Source: Leptobrachium leishanense | Taxonomy: Eukaryota > Chordata > Amphibia > Anura > Megophryidae | Assembly: GCA_009667805.1 (NCBI GenBank) | Contig: CM019065.1 | Coordinates: 156,541,322 to 156,605,321, forward strand | Direction: 5' to 3' | Length of the DNA: 64,000 nt | Part shown: one piece after another, positions 32,918 to 44,589 of the stretch | Numbering within the stretch: position 1 is the first letter of the stretch | Layout: every line of letters begins with the position of its first letter | The notes under the pieces: model-generated | The model's input: only the letters and a program-made list of their open reading frames with translations | Database searches by the model: none | Told to the model about the DNA's origin: nothing | Translations under genes and position numbers: made by a program

Positions 32918-33262
32918 ATAAGGACATTCCTTACATCCTGACCTTCTCCCTGCCCAGCCAAACTGTTAGGAACGCTGGGTGAAGTGGAAGTTTGCTTGCC
33001 CGGGTGTCTGTTACTAGTGACATCAGCACGCTCTGTGCTGACAGCACTGAGACAAATTGCATTAGAGATCTGTCTCGGATTGCGATGGCAAGTGCCATTC
33101 CGATTCATCGTTCTGCGCAGGCACAAATGAATTTGCATCCGTAAAGTTCAGAAGTCCTGTTGCAGTGCACAATTTCCGTTTCCTATGCTACACAAATTGC
33201 ACAGAAAAGCGTCAGGATTTTCAGGTTCGGCATCCCTGAGCTGAGGAGAAAAGGGGTAGAAA
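32918..33262 (+). repeat. interspersed repeat, pair of 528-870
   Basis: It shares the block order of 528-870 (see that entry), including 'ctagtgacat' and 'cctatgctacacaaa'. Non-coding. Confidence 0.5.
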
Positions 33263-33460
33263 TATTTAGCGTCTTATTTAACCCCTTGCCACCAGGTGGA
33301 GCGTAGTGCTGCGTGCCCCACTAATGATCCGCATCATTGGCTGTAGTGGGACGTCCTGAGTTCAGGCGGCAGGCAATGCCATGTGCCAACTGGTGGGATT
33401 CAGATCTGGTCCCTTGCCCGACTCCCTTCCTCTAAACACTGGATCCTCATCCCGCTCAGT

Positions 33461-33662
33461 TTAAAAAGGTACATTCAATTCTATGCACCCTGACCACTTT
33501 ATATTGTTAAAGCGGTCAGGCTGCGTCGAGTGCTTGTAGCAGCAGACATGGGCTTGAACTCCGCAAGCAGAATCACTGACCAGGTGCTCGCATACGTTGT
33601 GTGAAAAGTTCCCAAAACCCGCAATCTGTGTACGGAAGTTATGGACACTATGCAAATTGCTT
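33461..33662 (+). repeat. fragment of the TAGGGCTGAAAC hAT element
   Basis: It matches the inner right part of 12448-15246: 'ctatgcaccctgaccacttt', 'gcttgtagcagca', 'gacatgggcttgaactccgc' and 'tatgcaaattgctt'. Both ends are missing. Confidence 0.65.
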
Positions 33663-35259
33663 TACCCCCCCCCCCCCCTCCTGAACTAACCTAATGAATA
33701 GAAAATTTCATCCACCCTTTATTCATTCCCAGTTTGTTTGGACAAAATGATTGTGTAATTGCCAGGCTATTAAACATAGTGCCTGATTGACAGATATCTC
33801 CTATCCTAATATAGTTATCTATAAGGGAACCTGCAAAGCAGTTCACCCATTTGGATCACTAACAGGTTGGGTACCAGCAGGCTCCACATCTAAACAGGCA
33901 CCATGAAATCATTTTTGTTAGCTATGAAGGTGGTTTTCTATTCACAAAGCACCAAAATTGCATTCAATTCCGGTGCTTTGTGTTTCTGCACACTTCAGTG
34001 ATTCTACCAGGTACATACATGCCAGGATCAGGTCGAGGGTTTTGGCCTGTTGTGGTTCCAAGTCTGTTGCCTCTGTCAGCATCTATTCCTCAAATTCTGG
34101 CATTCCTTAGTTTGAGGTTTTCTTTTCTTTAGCTTTCGGCGACTGCGTGTCCCGGAGAAGGCCAGACCCATCTGGTACTGCTGCTTATATTCAGGAAAAA
34201 GGGAATTTACAGTAAGAAAATTTATTTTATAGGTTTGGGAGAGCGCACCCCCCCCCCGGTAAGCACTACCCCATCTGCTGTAGTGATCACCCACTAAGCA
34301 ACCAGGGAATAAACCATCAATCCTAACATGCACTGAATCACACTGGAGTGATGTTTCTCAGAAGCAACAGTTGGATGGGGTTGTACTATTCGGGTTGCCA
34401 GATCAGGTGTTTCCCTGGACACATTTATTCATGCTGATGGGCACTGCATGAAAAATTTTGCAGGTTAGATATCAAAAGGAATTTGGTAACGGTTACGGAC
34501 ACTTTTATATAGCACCAACAGAGAGCTTTACAATAGGGAAGCACAAATGTCAGACATGATACATTAAGTACAGACGACCCAGCTCGGACAATTGTCCTGA
34601 TAATACAGTACTTTATACTAGTGTTTAGCCAGATATCCCGTGAGTTTACAATCTACGTGACAGAGCTATGTGAAACAAGAGGGAGCAGGGGGAGAGTGGA
34701 GCTGGTTGCCAGAAATAAAAATTGCATGGAAGGAGCAGAAGCTTGGGCTTGAAAAGGGGAATTAGAGAAATAGAAGCAGCTAGAAGGGAGAGCTACAAGT
34801 TTAGGCCTGGGGGTGGATAGGGAGGGGCAGGTGGGACTGCAGAGTGGAAATGGGCCCTACCTGTTGCAGGGCAGCACATTCCCTCTGCATGTAAGAGATT
34901 TGGCCAGGAAAACATACATGGCTGATCTTATTATAGCTCCTTCATGCTAGTGCTGCCAGATCCATGTTTTCACAAACACATCCATTCAAGAGGATGGGGC
35001 AAGGCTTCCCTGCATGAGGAATTCAGCTGCTGCCTGCAGGTAAGAGATCTCAGGTAACTTTCTCCCCCCCCCCCCCCCCTCGAGGTTCCCTCCTGCGTAT
35101 ACATGATGCAGGGCAGCATAATCCCTGTGCAAGAAATAGCCGTCTGCCACCCTCCAAGTCCCTGACCCTCTCCCTCATGCTGGCACCATAGGTTTGAACA
35201 GGCAGGGAGCTCTCTATTCTATTCCTACCAGCCACATGGACAAGCCGTCCCACATGTCA
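33663..35259. other. intergenic sequence upstream of BNIP3L
   Basis: Mostly unassigned. The segment 34490-34680 ('atatagcaccaacagagagctttacaatag', 'gagtttacaatctacgtg') resembles the 3' tail of L2/CR1-like LINEs such as 3315-3440. Poly-C tracts lie at 33666, 34250 and 35066. Confidence 0.4.
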
Positions 35260-35357
35260 ATGAAACACGGACTCCTATCCAGGTCCAGCGGCAAGCCCCG
35301 CCCTCAAGCAACGAAACTCATAAACAAGGGGCAAATCAAGTGTTAACAGCGAGGCAT

Positions 35358-35363
35358 CACGTG
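35358..35363. promoter_or_regulatory. CACGTG E-box inside TCACGTGA (CLEAR/HRE-like)
   Basis: The 8-bp palindrome TCACGTGA lies about 120 bp before the ATG. It matches the core bound by TFEB/MITF-type bHLH factors and also contains ACGTG, the HIF core. BNIP3L is a known hypoxia-responsive mitophagy gene. Binding here is inference. Confidence 0.45.
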
Positions 35364-35412
35364 ACCGCTATCCGAGCCCGCCTCCTGGCCCTCAGGTGAT
35401 GATGATGAGAGG

Positions 35413-35420
35413 TGACGTCA
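35413..35420. promoter_or_regulatory. CRE, TGACGTCA
   Basis: A full palindromic CREB/ATF site, 61 bp upstream of the start codon, followed directly by GGGCGTGG. Close spacing to the coding start and its CpG setting make it plausible. Confidence 0.5.
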
Positions 35421-35480
35421 GTCGGGCGTGGCTACGCAGTGCGGCTCCGTCAACCCTTAACAGAGCGAAGCTTCGCAGCT

Positions 35481-35523
35481 ATGTCCGAGAACAACAACAA
35501 CGGGGAGGAGCCTGTGCTACACG
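35481..35523 (+). CDS. BNIP3L: BNIP3L first coding exon (MSENNNNGEEPVLHG..)
   Basis: ATG at 35481 opens 14 codons plus one base, then a GTGAGC donor. The peptide MSENNNNGEEPVLH followed by a split Gly codon matches the start of BNIP3/BNIP3L proteins, whose first exon ends just before the GSWVEL motif in this phase; the Asn run recalls NIX. Human BNIP3L lies directly downstream of PPP2R2A on the same strand, as here (about 6.4 kb gap). NIX is an outer-mitochondrial-membrane mitophagy receptor with a BH3-like and C-terminal membrane segment. Those parts are not in view; exon 2 (SWVEL..NGDMEKILLDAQHESG) was not found up to 64000. The identity rests on 14 residues plus synteny. Confidence 0.7.
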
Positions 35524-36460
35524 GTGAGCTCGACCGGGGACGGACGCCATTCGGTTTTTGAACGCTTGTTCTCGACAGGCGCTTTTAAGGCAGCGGAGAT
35601 AGAGGATGCTTCTTTCCCCTCGGCCTCTGCCAAAGCAGCAACACCGAGCGGGGGTAGGTCTCTGCTGAGACAGACAGCCCCTTCAGCCAATCTCTGTCAA
35701 AACCGTTAGGCGTTGGCGGGACTAGAGGGAAGCACAGCTGGTCGAGCCAATCATAAATCGTCGGTTGTATAAGGGGCGTGGCTTAGGGGTTGTGATGATG
35801 GTGTGCATATGATTTATTGCATGAATGTGTCAGCTCTGTGTGATGTGACATAGAGCACGTCACCCTTATGTATATTATGTTCCCTATGGCAGTAAGCAGT
35901 GGCTGCTGGCCCTGTGGCCCTCACACAATGCTGTATTAGATGCGCCGGAGGTTAGGAGCAGCGCTGTGCAATGTATATGTCCTGTACTACACGGTGTTTA
36001 CTTTGTACAGTACTCCATAGATCTGAGTAGCAGGACACCAGCACGTCACCTGTTCATAGGGTTTCCAGATGCCGCAGGTTCAGATGGTTTCCTGGACAGT
36101 CTATACATGCTGAGCGGCAGTACATGAAACATGCAACCCTGAATCGTGTAGCACTCCTATGTTGCAGGGAAGAATCCGATGAACGGCCCTGATTTGGTTT
36201 GGTTGGGCCCCTTGGCTAATGTTACTGAGCAGTGTGTGTGTATATATATATATATATACACCCAAATACTTGATTGACCATTTTTCCCCAATCTCCAGGG
36301 GCCATTCCCAGATTGAGGAGACCGTCTCTGGACACATTATGGTCCCAGGAACTTAAATAACTTTATTGTTTAAAACTCTGATCCACCGATCAGCACAGCC
36401 TCCCGTCTCCCACGCTGTCAGAAGCTGCATACAGCGCGTGCCGGTTACTATTAAGGCCCT

Positions 36461-36620
36461 GTTCACGCGATGTAGCTTCTCCAATGGAGCTGTTCACATC
36501 TTGCTGCAGTAGCAGGTCGCTAGTACATGGCCCTTTTTTTTTGTATTGGTGGTGCTTTGCAAAACCGCAACGGCGCGTGACATTATCGCTCTGTCGCGAA
36601 TATGAAAATCACAGCTCCAA
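36461..36620. repeat. MITE copy, AAGGCCCTGTTCAC family (right end lost)
   Basis: It begins 'aaggccctgttcacgcgatg' and continues 'tagcttctccaatggagctg', 'ctagtacatggccc' and 'ggtggtgctttgcaaaaccg', the reverse-strand counterpart of 16088-16343. Confidence 0.7.
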
Positions 36621-37344
36621 TCGCATCCTCTGGCCGGTGGGAGCAGGGAAAGACTGGGGGAAAGTCCCTGCCCAGTCTCTCCCTGCATATCACTGCCGAC
36701 CATCTGGATCTTGCGAGGTGAGATCCGGCTGGTCACGTGACCGGCAGGGAGGAACTCAATGGAGTCCTATGGACTCCAGCGAGTGGGTGCTCACAGCTGC
36801 GCTCAGCGCTGCCTCGAGCATCCAAGACTTTACGCTTGATAACAATGCAGGCAGCATTTTTTTGTGCCCGCGTTGTAATCCAGCGTTAAAACGCAGGTGC
36901 AGTTTTTCCTCCCTTTTTTTGGGGGGGGGGGGTGCAAGTAGCTGGTCTTGCCTAGGGCGCAAAATAGTCTAGCACCAACCCTGAGTACAAGGAGAGCAAA
37001 TTGAGCAGACAAGCCTCGGGGACTTCTGGGGTCGGGACCCCATGAGCCGACAAGGAGCGGCGAGGGACAAATGGTGAGTAAAATTGGCCCAATTATTTAA
37101 AGGCAGAAAGGAAACTCTAGGTTTCAGAGGGTTTCTTTTTAAATAAAAAAAAACCTATAATAATCTTTAATGTTGGTTCTTACCTCTTAAGCACACTTTG
37201 TGCACAATATGTTTAAAAAGGATTGTAAGGGTTAAGCCCGTTTTGGTAGAGAATCCTATTGCACTGCATCGGTTTGCAGGTGCCTATGATCCTTGTTGGT
37301 GGTTTGTGCTTGGTAACGTAAGCAGAGTAAAAAAAATAAATAAT

Positions 37345-37787
37345 CTAGAGGCCTGTTCAGTTCCTCAGCAGCTGCTGAATTGTTCCATTGCAGCAGTTCA
37401 GTTTGCTGCAGCAGTCTCACTGAACGCTTTGGCTGTGAATATTGAAGCAAAAGGGTGGAGGATTGCTTAATGGAAGGTGCTGTTTCTGCAATATCCACTG
37501 TTCCATTTTATTAGCACTTTGGTGTTTAATGTTTACCATGTTCCAATAAATATTTGGTGTTTTGGTCCACCAAACCTTCAAACTGTACACTAAATTTCCT
37601 TATTGGATTATTTGCTCCGTGGAGGCGGCCATCTTGCTACACGTCACACACAGCTACTCTGCAGCACCTCTCTACATGGCTGCAAGTGCTAAGTTAGCAG
37701 TGCTGGGTGCTGAACAGCAGCACAGCGTTCAATGCCAAGTTGCTAACTTAACACTTGCAGCGGCTGAGGAGTTGAACGTGCCTTAGG
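37345..37787. mobile_element. MITE with GGCCTGTTCAGTTCCTCAGC ends
   Basis: The left end 'ctagaggcctgttcagttcc' and 'tcagcagctgct' pair with the right end 'gcagcggctgaggagttgaa' and 'cgtgccttag' as imperfect inverted repeats. The body is rich in 'gcagcagttcag'-type words. Not seen elsewhere in the window. Confidence 0.6.
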
Positions 37788-38119
37788 ATAAAGGCAAAGG
37801 CTGGTGACCCTGCACCTACTTGTCCAGAGCTTGTATTCATGGGTTGGCTTGCAGAGTCGTCGAAAGCGAGGCAGAGAATTTTTGTTCCAGTTTGTCATGC
37901 TTTCTGTTGGTGGTTGATTTATGTAACACTGCTGTTAATTAGATGGATAGAATGACACATATCAAGCACTTTTTACTGCATTGTGACTTCGTACTCCCCC
38001 AGCATCTCCCCACACCCTTCCCGGAGTTATTGCTCAGTATAAAGCCACTTTATTACAAATGCAATCAAGGTCTGATAGAGTTGTAAATACAGTGAAGGCA
38101 CTAGCCATCCATTGTACCG

Positions 38120-38295
38120 GCTGGGTGGAGTAGAGGTAACATCACTGCTCTGTGTGGAGAGAGCCTGTGGAGACATGGGCTCGATCCCAGCAAGAGCACC
38201 TCTCCAGTAAGTGTCCTTGGGCAAGACACCTAACGGTACATACTCGCCACATCTCAATGTATCCTTCCTGGTAATATACTTTTTTTAAAATAAAG
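38120..38295 (+). mobile_element. tRNA-derived SINE (candidate)
   Basis: The head resembles a tRNA gene: 'gggtggagtagaggtaacat' in the A-box position, and 'gggctcgatccca' as a B box (consensus GGTTCGANNCC) about 45 bp later. It is followed by 'gtgtccttgggcaagacacc', a tail found in vertebrate SINEs, and an A/T-rich end near 38295. The A box is worn. It is not a functional tRNA gene. Confidence 0.55.
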
Positions 38296-38942
38296 CTGTT
38301 GGAATGGTTTTGTTAATTAAAAAAAAAAAAAAACCCACATTAAACTCATGCTACGGTTTGTTTTCTCTAACGCTTGTAAAAAGGAAAGCTAGTTAGATTT
38401 TCATCTGTTTCTATTTTGTGGATTTTTCCTATGATTCAACATTTTCGGTGGTTCAGTTTGACCGGCATAAACTGGTGAATCCCATAGAATTCAAATGTAA
38501 AAAATATTAACTTTTTTATTCCAACTTTCTTTTCAATTTGAGCAAAAGCCTTTTTATTCTGGAATTTTTTGCTCATCGGCAGCTCCACGTTCGGCACAAT
38601 TTCGGTACCCTGCGGTTAAGTGAATTCAACGCAGGGTTGGTGAACTGGAAACACCGAAGTGCGCCGGACAAAAGAGCATTGAAATTTCTGGGGCCGAAAC
38701 AACTAATCGATAGAGAATAGTTGACAACTAATTGCGGTCGATTTTAAAAATCGAGGTGTACAGCACACACGGTTTAAAGTCAGAATAACCTCTTAGGCCG
38801 GGTGCACACAGAGTGGAAGGAACGTCCGCGAGAGTTGCTGTTCCTTCCACGCTGTCAGGTGGCGTATGCGGTTCAGAGGTGAGCCCAGCAGGCGGCGACA
38901 CAGGAGGGAGGCCAGACAGGATAGCAAGCAAAATAGTTTTAA

Positions 38943-40123
38943 CCCCTTAGTGACCGGGCGGTTTTACACAAATCCGTCCTTTAGTGACCGCTGCTGTTTT
39001 TACGATTCTGCGCGGTTAGTGTTTAAATCAAATTTTCCTCTTACTCGTTTATTCAACCCACACGTATTATACAGCCTTTTTTTCCCGCCATTAAATGGAC
39101 TTTCTAGAAATACCATTACTTCCATCATATCCAATAATTTACTATAAAAAAAAATTAATAAAAATGAAATATGATGAAAAAAAAATGGTAAACACACTTT
39201 TTCATAATTTAATCCCCAAAATCTACAACCACCAATAAAGACCCCGGCTAAATAGTTTCAAAATTTTGTCCCGAGAATAGAAATACCCAATTTTTACATG
39301 TTTTTGCTTTTTAATCCTTTCACTGCTGAGCCAGTTCACCTATGTGCGCTGCGCTCATTCTGACCATTTTGTGTTAATTTTTTTGAGACGACAGCCTAGG
39401 TCCTACTTAATTACACCCCCCCCCCCAGACAAAAAAAAACAAAACACTTTATGATAATATTATTTTTTTTGTTTGTAAACCAAACCTGATCATGTTTGGT
39501 ATCATTGGAAAGGCCATGATCAGGCCTTTCAAATGATGTCAAATATGACCATCTAGCTGCCATGGATCGGGAGATAGCTGTACATGGCAGCTAGATGGTT
39601 AACTGGCCCACTGACATCCTCACACATATGGTGAGGTTGTCAGTGGGTGGGGGGGGACCTGGAGGCTTGGCTGACATCCAAGATGTCAGCCCCCCCTCCA
39701 GGTCCGAATCGCGTTTTGACGCCAATTAGCGCCGAAACGCGATTCGGCAGCGAAAAGGTTAATGCCATACACCGCTGAAAAGGGGACTCTCCCCTTTTCA
39801 GCAGTGGAAAAAGCATCTCCCTAGCTTCAATGGTTGGGGAGATAGAGGGCTCCGAAGGAGCCCCCCCTCCCCTCCATTGATTTGCATGGGGACGCCTGCT
39901 GATGACGTCACCATGCAGCGTGGCGACGTCATCAACCTCGCCTGCCCATGTAAATCACATTGGCAGGCTTCCTCCCTGCCAGGTCGCCGAGGGATCCAGC
40001 GAGGGAGGTAAGTATCGGGCGCGAGGGGGGGGGTTAGGCGCCGCTGACGTACCCTGTACGTCCGTGGGTCTAAGGGAGACCCGTGGACAGGACGTACAGG
40101 GTACGTCAGCGGTCCTTAAGGGG
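38943..40123. mobile_element. TTAA-flanked element (piggyBac-like, non-autonomous)
   Basis: The inverted ends CCCCTTAGTGACCG and CGGTCCTTAAGGGG are each flanked by TTAA (38939-38942, 40124-40127), the piggyBac target signature. The 1181-bp body has no transposase but several hairpins, for example 'ctagctgccatgg' and its partner near 39552-39590, and the inverted pair 'cgctgacgtaccctgtacgt' and 'acgtacagggtacgtcagcg' at 40042-40111. The end region 38950-39180 matches 57152-57367 in reverse. Confidence 0.75.
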
Positions 40124-40127
40124 TTAA

Positions 40128-41083
40128 TGAAAACACAAATGGGACTTTGGCAGCAGGCACCAGAATGAACAGAAGAAGCCAATTCTGGATAACACAGGCA
40201 AAGTCTATAGCAAAAGAGGATTGTGGGTAATGTAGTCCAGACTGCACACAGGGTCCACCAAGTAAGAATCAGGATGGCAGGCAATGTTACCTTGATTGAA
40301 GACTGTATAAGCCACAGGTTGGTATCCAGACTGAGGATAGTGGACTATGTAGTTGAAAACCCACTTGTGCAGCAACCAGGAAGTCTTGACCAAGGAACTT
40401 GGATTCAGCACAGGTGGAGATCGCAGAAAGTCCCAGGTAATGAAGGATGGTGTATGGTGATTATATCCAGGAACAGCAGGGCAGAGCAATGGCAGGAATC
40501 AGGATGAAGACTGAACGGAGATGATGGATACTAGAGACACCAGAAGGCACTGGAGACCCTGTACAGCAACAGGATACATTGCTTCAGGTAGCAGGTGCGC
40601 ACACGGCCAAGTGACTTCAGTCAGGGACCTCAATGCAGAACCACTGCTTGCTGGGTCTCTCTGCTGTTTAAGGAGGCTTGGTAGCAGATGGGCCTCAGCT
40701 GGAACTCCAATGCTGGAAAGGAAAACCCAGGCTGGATCTCCAGGAGCCTGGACATGGCACTGAGCTGTGGTAAAACCCGGATAGGAACCCAATGTAAAAG
40801 CATTCCAGGGCAAGGGTTGTTGGAGCCAGGCTGTGCAATATAGGCATATCAGCAGTCTCCCATGGGTGGGGCATGACACACTCGATGCCCGCCTGCCCCC
40901 CCTCAGCGCTGCAAAGCGCGATCTTCCTATGGAGGATCGCGCTTTGCAGCCCTGTCGACGCGCATCGACGGTGAGGATCTCTAGGTGGACGCATGCTACC
41001 CGCGCAGTAAGTGCGCGGGCACAAGCATGTGACCGGTACAGTCGCAGCATCACAACGCTGCGACGGACACCGGTAAGTGCGTT
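40128..41083. other. unassigned sequence
   Basis: A minus-strand open frame of 184 residues (41053-40499) exists, but I recognise no family motif. The text 'gaggatcgcgctttgcagcc' near 40931 mirrors 'ggctgc..gcgatcctcc'-type palindromes seen in other repeats. Probably an unidentified repeat. Confidence 0.35.
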
Positions 41084-41518
41084 TTAGGCTGGGGTCAGAC
41101 TAACGCATTTTTAACGTGCGTTTAGGTGCACTTAATCACGGCCGCAGTAGCAGCACATGACGGGCAACGACGGCCAATATACGAAGTACGGCCGCACAAA
41201 AGTCTGGCCGTGCAACGCAAGCGGCAAACAAACACATGTTTTCGAGAACACAGAACCGGTAGTACTGACGCACAGAGTGAGCTGCGTCCGCTAGCGGCGT
41301 GTTTGCGTGATTTAGGAGACGTCAGACGCTGCTAATGTCCAGCCTACATAACGTCCAGATGCAAAAAGTGTTTTATTGACGATCCATAAAAAATCACGCA
41401 CGAAAATGCACATTGTATGACCGTTTTCGTGCTTTCCCGTGAAAAAATACGTCAATGCGTTCGGACGCACTTTTTTACGGACGACACAAAAAATGCATTC
41501 GTTTGACCCTAGCCTTAA
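41084..41518. mobile_element. MITE, TTAGGCTGGGGTCAGAC family
   Basis: The ends are TTAGGCTGGGGTCAGACTAA and 'tttgaccctagccttaa'. The inside parallels 9539-9958 block for block ('ggccaatatacgaagtacgg', 'cataacgtccagatgcaaaa'). Confidence 0.85.
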
Positions 41519-41562
41519 CGAACGTACTGTGCGCAGAAGAATACGCTAGTGTGTACCCGGCC

Positions 41563-41985
41563 TTAGGCCCGCGTCAGACGAACGCAGTGATCGCGTCCGT
41601 GTTGCTGCACAGTTTAACGTCTGTCGTAGCATAGAACCTTGATCAAGAGACCCACACACAACGCATGTGGCAAATTGACGCAAGTTAAGCAAGAACATAA
41701 AACCGCTAGACAGACACGCAGAGTGCGCCACGTCCGCATAGCGTTCTGTGTGAGTGATGAGATGTCAGACGCAGTGCATTTGCGACGTCCAGCACCTTGA
41801 CACACACAGTGGCTTTTCCTATCCTTTTCAAATTTTTCATGTTAATTTTATTTCCCATAGTTCACTTTTTTTTTTTTCTACGTCCGTCAGCAAAAAACGG
41901 ACCGTGTGGTGTCTACAGTATCTTCCGTCAGTACATCTGTCCGTTGTGCACGCGCTCTGACTGTGTTCGTCTGACATTAGCCTTA
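41563..41985. mobile_element. MITE, TTAGGC..GTCAGACGAACG family
   Basis: The ends are TTAGGCCCGCGTCAGACGAA and 'ttcgtctgacattagcctta'. It abuts the previous composite and the hAT copy that follows. Confidence 0.75.
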
Positions 41986-42754
41986 TTCTGCTTCGGAGCT
42001 GATTGGAGAAGATGTGCCGCTGCTTTGCGGTATGATTTCGTTCTAGGGTTATGTGGAACATAACCACATTGGTTTTTATTTAGTTTACATTTGCAAAGCG
42101 CTTTTACACAAACCCTGGAGATACTGCCACTGGGTATGGGCGCTGTGCCGCTGGTGTTTTATCCGTACTTGAAGCTGGAGTCCTGTGTCCCCACCTCAAC
42201 CTGCCCGTCACTGGTCTGAAGCTGCCATCCTCCCTTTGCTCCAGTCCCTTCCCTCAAACTCCCTCCCACATTCAGGTCCTGTCTTTTGCCCGAACTCACT
42301 GCCTCGGATCAAGTCCCTTCAACAAACTCACTCCCTTCCACCTCCGGATCCTCCTCCCGCTCAGTTTGTTCATGAAATTATTGTAAAGGGACTCTAATAA
42401 GCTAATGTGGTCAGGCTGCAATGAGTGCCTCCTGTTCTCGCCCTGCTTTTGTGCTGACATCAGGTCTGTCTGAGTGCTTGTAGCAGCATTTGTTTGTGGA
42501 GAAAGACATGGGCTTAAGCTGCGTATACTGCTTCAATCCATCACTATGACCAGGTGCTTGTGTAACTCGTGTGCGAAAAGTAAGCAATTTGCTTATGTAC
42601 ACTGTGCAAATTGCTTACGAAAAGGAGGGGGGGGGGGTTATTTATAAAAAAAAATTATAATGTTGCTTTTAAGTAAACCTAAATTTGTTTATCCAATTAA
42701 TCAAAAAAAAAAACCAATCGATTTTTATTAAAATAACCGTTAGTTGCAGCCCTA
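41986..42754 (+). mobile_element. hAT element copy (..GTTGCAGCCCTA), left end lost
   Basis: It contains 'cttcggagctgattggagaa', 'cttgaagctggagtcctgtg' and 'tgcaaattgcttacgaaaa', and ends 'ccgttagttgcagcccta' at 42754, as in 12448-15246. The left terminus is replaced by the MITE at 41563-41985. Confidence 0.8.
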
Positions 42755-44589
42755 GAAATTTCAGTGCTCTTTGAATAACCCCTATTATGAGTTGGGTTTT
42801 GGAGACCTGACCAATTCACTGCATTCTATGCCTGTTGCCACACAGTGAGGAGCAAGCCATGTAAAGCTATGTGGGGCAGTGTACAACATAAAATATTACA
42901 ATATGAATGCATCCAGTGACACAGAGTAAAATATTTTCTTAACATACGTAAGATATCGGGAACATTAAAATAACATTTAATTTTTAAAAAATTTTGGTGG
43001 TAATGTCCCGTTAAAGACCGAGGCAAACTTCTCTTGATCTTTTGTATCTGGTTGATGGAGAGGGTAATGGTGAAGCAAGCTGTAACTAAAAGATAAATAT
43101 GGTGACCTCAAAGGAGAGCGAGTTCAGGTCCTTCTTGTGCAACTGGGGAAAGCGTGGATTAGGGACTTGCTGTGGCATGCGACTGTCAGTGCAGCTGGTG
43201 CCTGCAAAAAAAAACCACTCATTGAAAGGCATTGTATTTTTAGAGCCGCACTAAAGTAATTGTGCGCCGGTCACAAAGCTCTGTTTGTAGGAAGGCCTGT
43301 TTTCTACGCTGAGCTGGCAGGGAACAGAAAAGAACTTTGTAGAGATTCAGCACATTGCGAAGGTTATTTTTGGGTTATAACACAGCGGTAAAAACATTCA
43401 TACACATACAGTTCTATTCAAAGAAAGGTGAACCTCAGGAAAATGACTGGAGATCACTACCACAATCCGTCTCATTGAGAGTGACATTGGCATGTTCTCT
43501 GCGTGCAGCCGTCGTTGGTGACCTATCTGGTGACTGGCAGCTGGGAAATTCAGAAATTCTGGCTGCTCGTGACGCTGGGTGGGGTGGAAGAAACTCCTCC
43601 ACTTCACCCAGCTTTTTAGTCAGATCTGGGGGGGGGGGGCTTTATTCATCTTGACCACTTTACATTTATGGAGTGTTCCGAAAAGTTGAAAAACTAGTCT
43701 TGAGTGAAAGAATATCTAAAAGTCCTGGTGCACCTTGAGGGGGTAATAATCTGTTATCTTGTGCTGCATTTACCACATTACAGTGGTGACAGGCTTGCAG
43801 ATAAGAAACATTTGCATGTACTATATGGATAATCGTGCTCGGTTAGGATAAATAATAAAAAGCACTGATGAAGACTTGCACCAGGTATATTTCTTTACTT
43901 TCGCTGTTGCTGGGATTTGTTAAATGCTGTTAGAATATGTTCATAAACCGGTCCAATAGGCAGCGAGTGCACAGGCTTCTCTAGGGACATGAAATGACAT
44001 GTCTTGGGCAAAATAACTGGGGAGGAGGTCAGACAAACACGGGACCCGGTCCCAGATGCTTGGAGTCACTCCTTTCATTGCAGAGACCCCATGACCTACG
44101 GGGGAAGGTTGACATCCCCCACACGTCATCAGCAGCGAAAGGCTTAAAGGACCTTTTTTTTTATTTTATTATTATTATTTAGACTCCTTTTTAAATTTTT
44201 ATTGGTTTAAACACCCATTGTTGTTTCGCCAACTTTTTTGTGGTGCTTTGGCGACTCCATCTTTGGCGCACCACAGTGACAATTCGGTGAATAGTGTATT
44301 CACCGAATTGTCAACGAAATGGAATCGCTGAAGTAAAAAGCACTGAAGTGTCTCTGAAGGTTTGGTACTTAGTGATTAGACCCTATAGCAGTTAAGCGTG
44401 TGTATTTAATAAAAAATCTAAAATCTCCACGTTACCCACTATGCTACCGTAATGCAAGGAAAAAGTGTGTGTACACAAATGAAATGCCCCTTTTTATGTA
44501 AAGTTTAGGTACACTTACCATTAGGCAATTTGTACCTACTGTGTCCTTTGTGTAATCCAAATTCCTGAAAAATATTCTCAAATCAGCCT
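42755..44589. other. unassigned intronic sequence
   Basis: No exon found. The stretch 44218-44345 ('gtggtgctttggcgactcc', 'attcggtgaatagtgtattc', 'accgaattg') looks like a worn fragment of the CAGGGTTATTCAAAGAG family. The rest is unassigned. Confidence 0.35.

Larger units (their letters stand above)
35260..35790 (+). promoter_or_regulatory. BNIP3L: GC-rich promoter region of BNIP3L
   Basis: CpG density rises sharply here compared with the AT-rich flanks, on both sides of a first coding exon. It holds an E-box/CLEAR-like TCACGTGA, a full CRE and several RCGTG words. No TATA box is evident, which fits a CpG-island promoter. The transcription start is not determined. Confidence 0.65.
38793..41564. 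mobile_element. MITE with TTAGGCCGGGTGCACAC ends, hosting further insertions
   Basis: The left end TTAGGCCGGGTGCACAC at 38793 pairs with 'gtgtgtacccggccttag' near 41564. These are the ends of the MITE at 1252-1608. Inside lie a TTAA-flanked element (38943-40123), unassigned sequence (40128-41083) and a MITE (41084-41518). It is also possible that the outer ends come from two separate copies. Confidence 0.55.

Noticed and set aside
38120..38190. Possible tRNA gene
   Set aside because: Box-B-like sequence is present, but the cloverleaf cannot be completed and a SINE-type tail follows; kept as a SINE candidate only.
40499..41053. 184-residue minus-strand open frame
   Set aside because: No family motif; it lies in a nest of MITEs and overlaps palindromic GC-rich repeat sequence.
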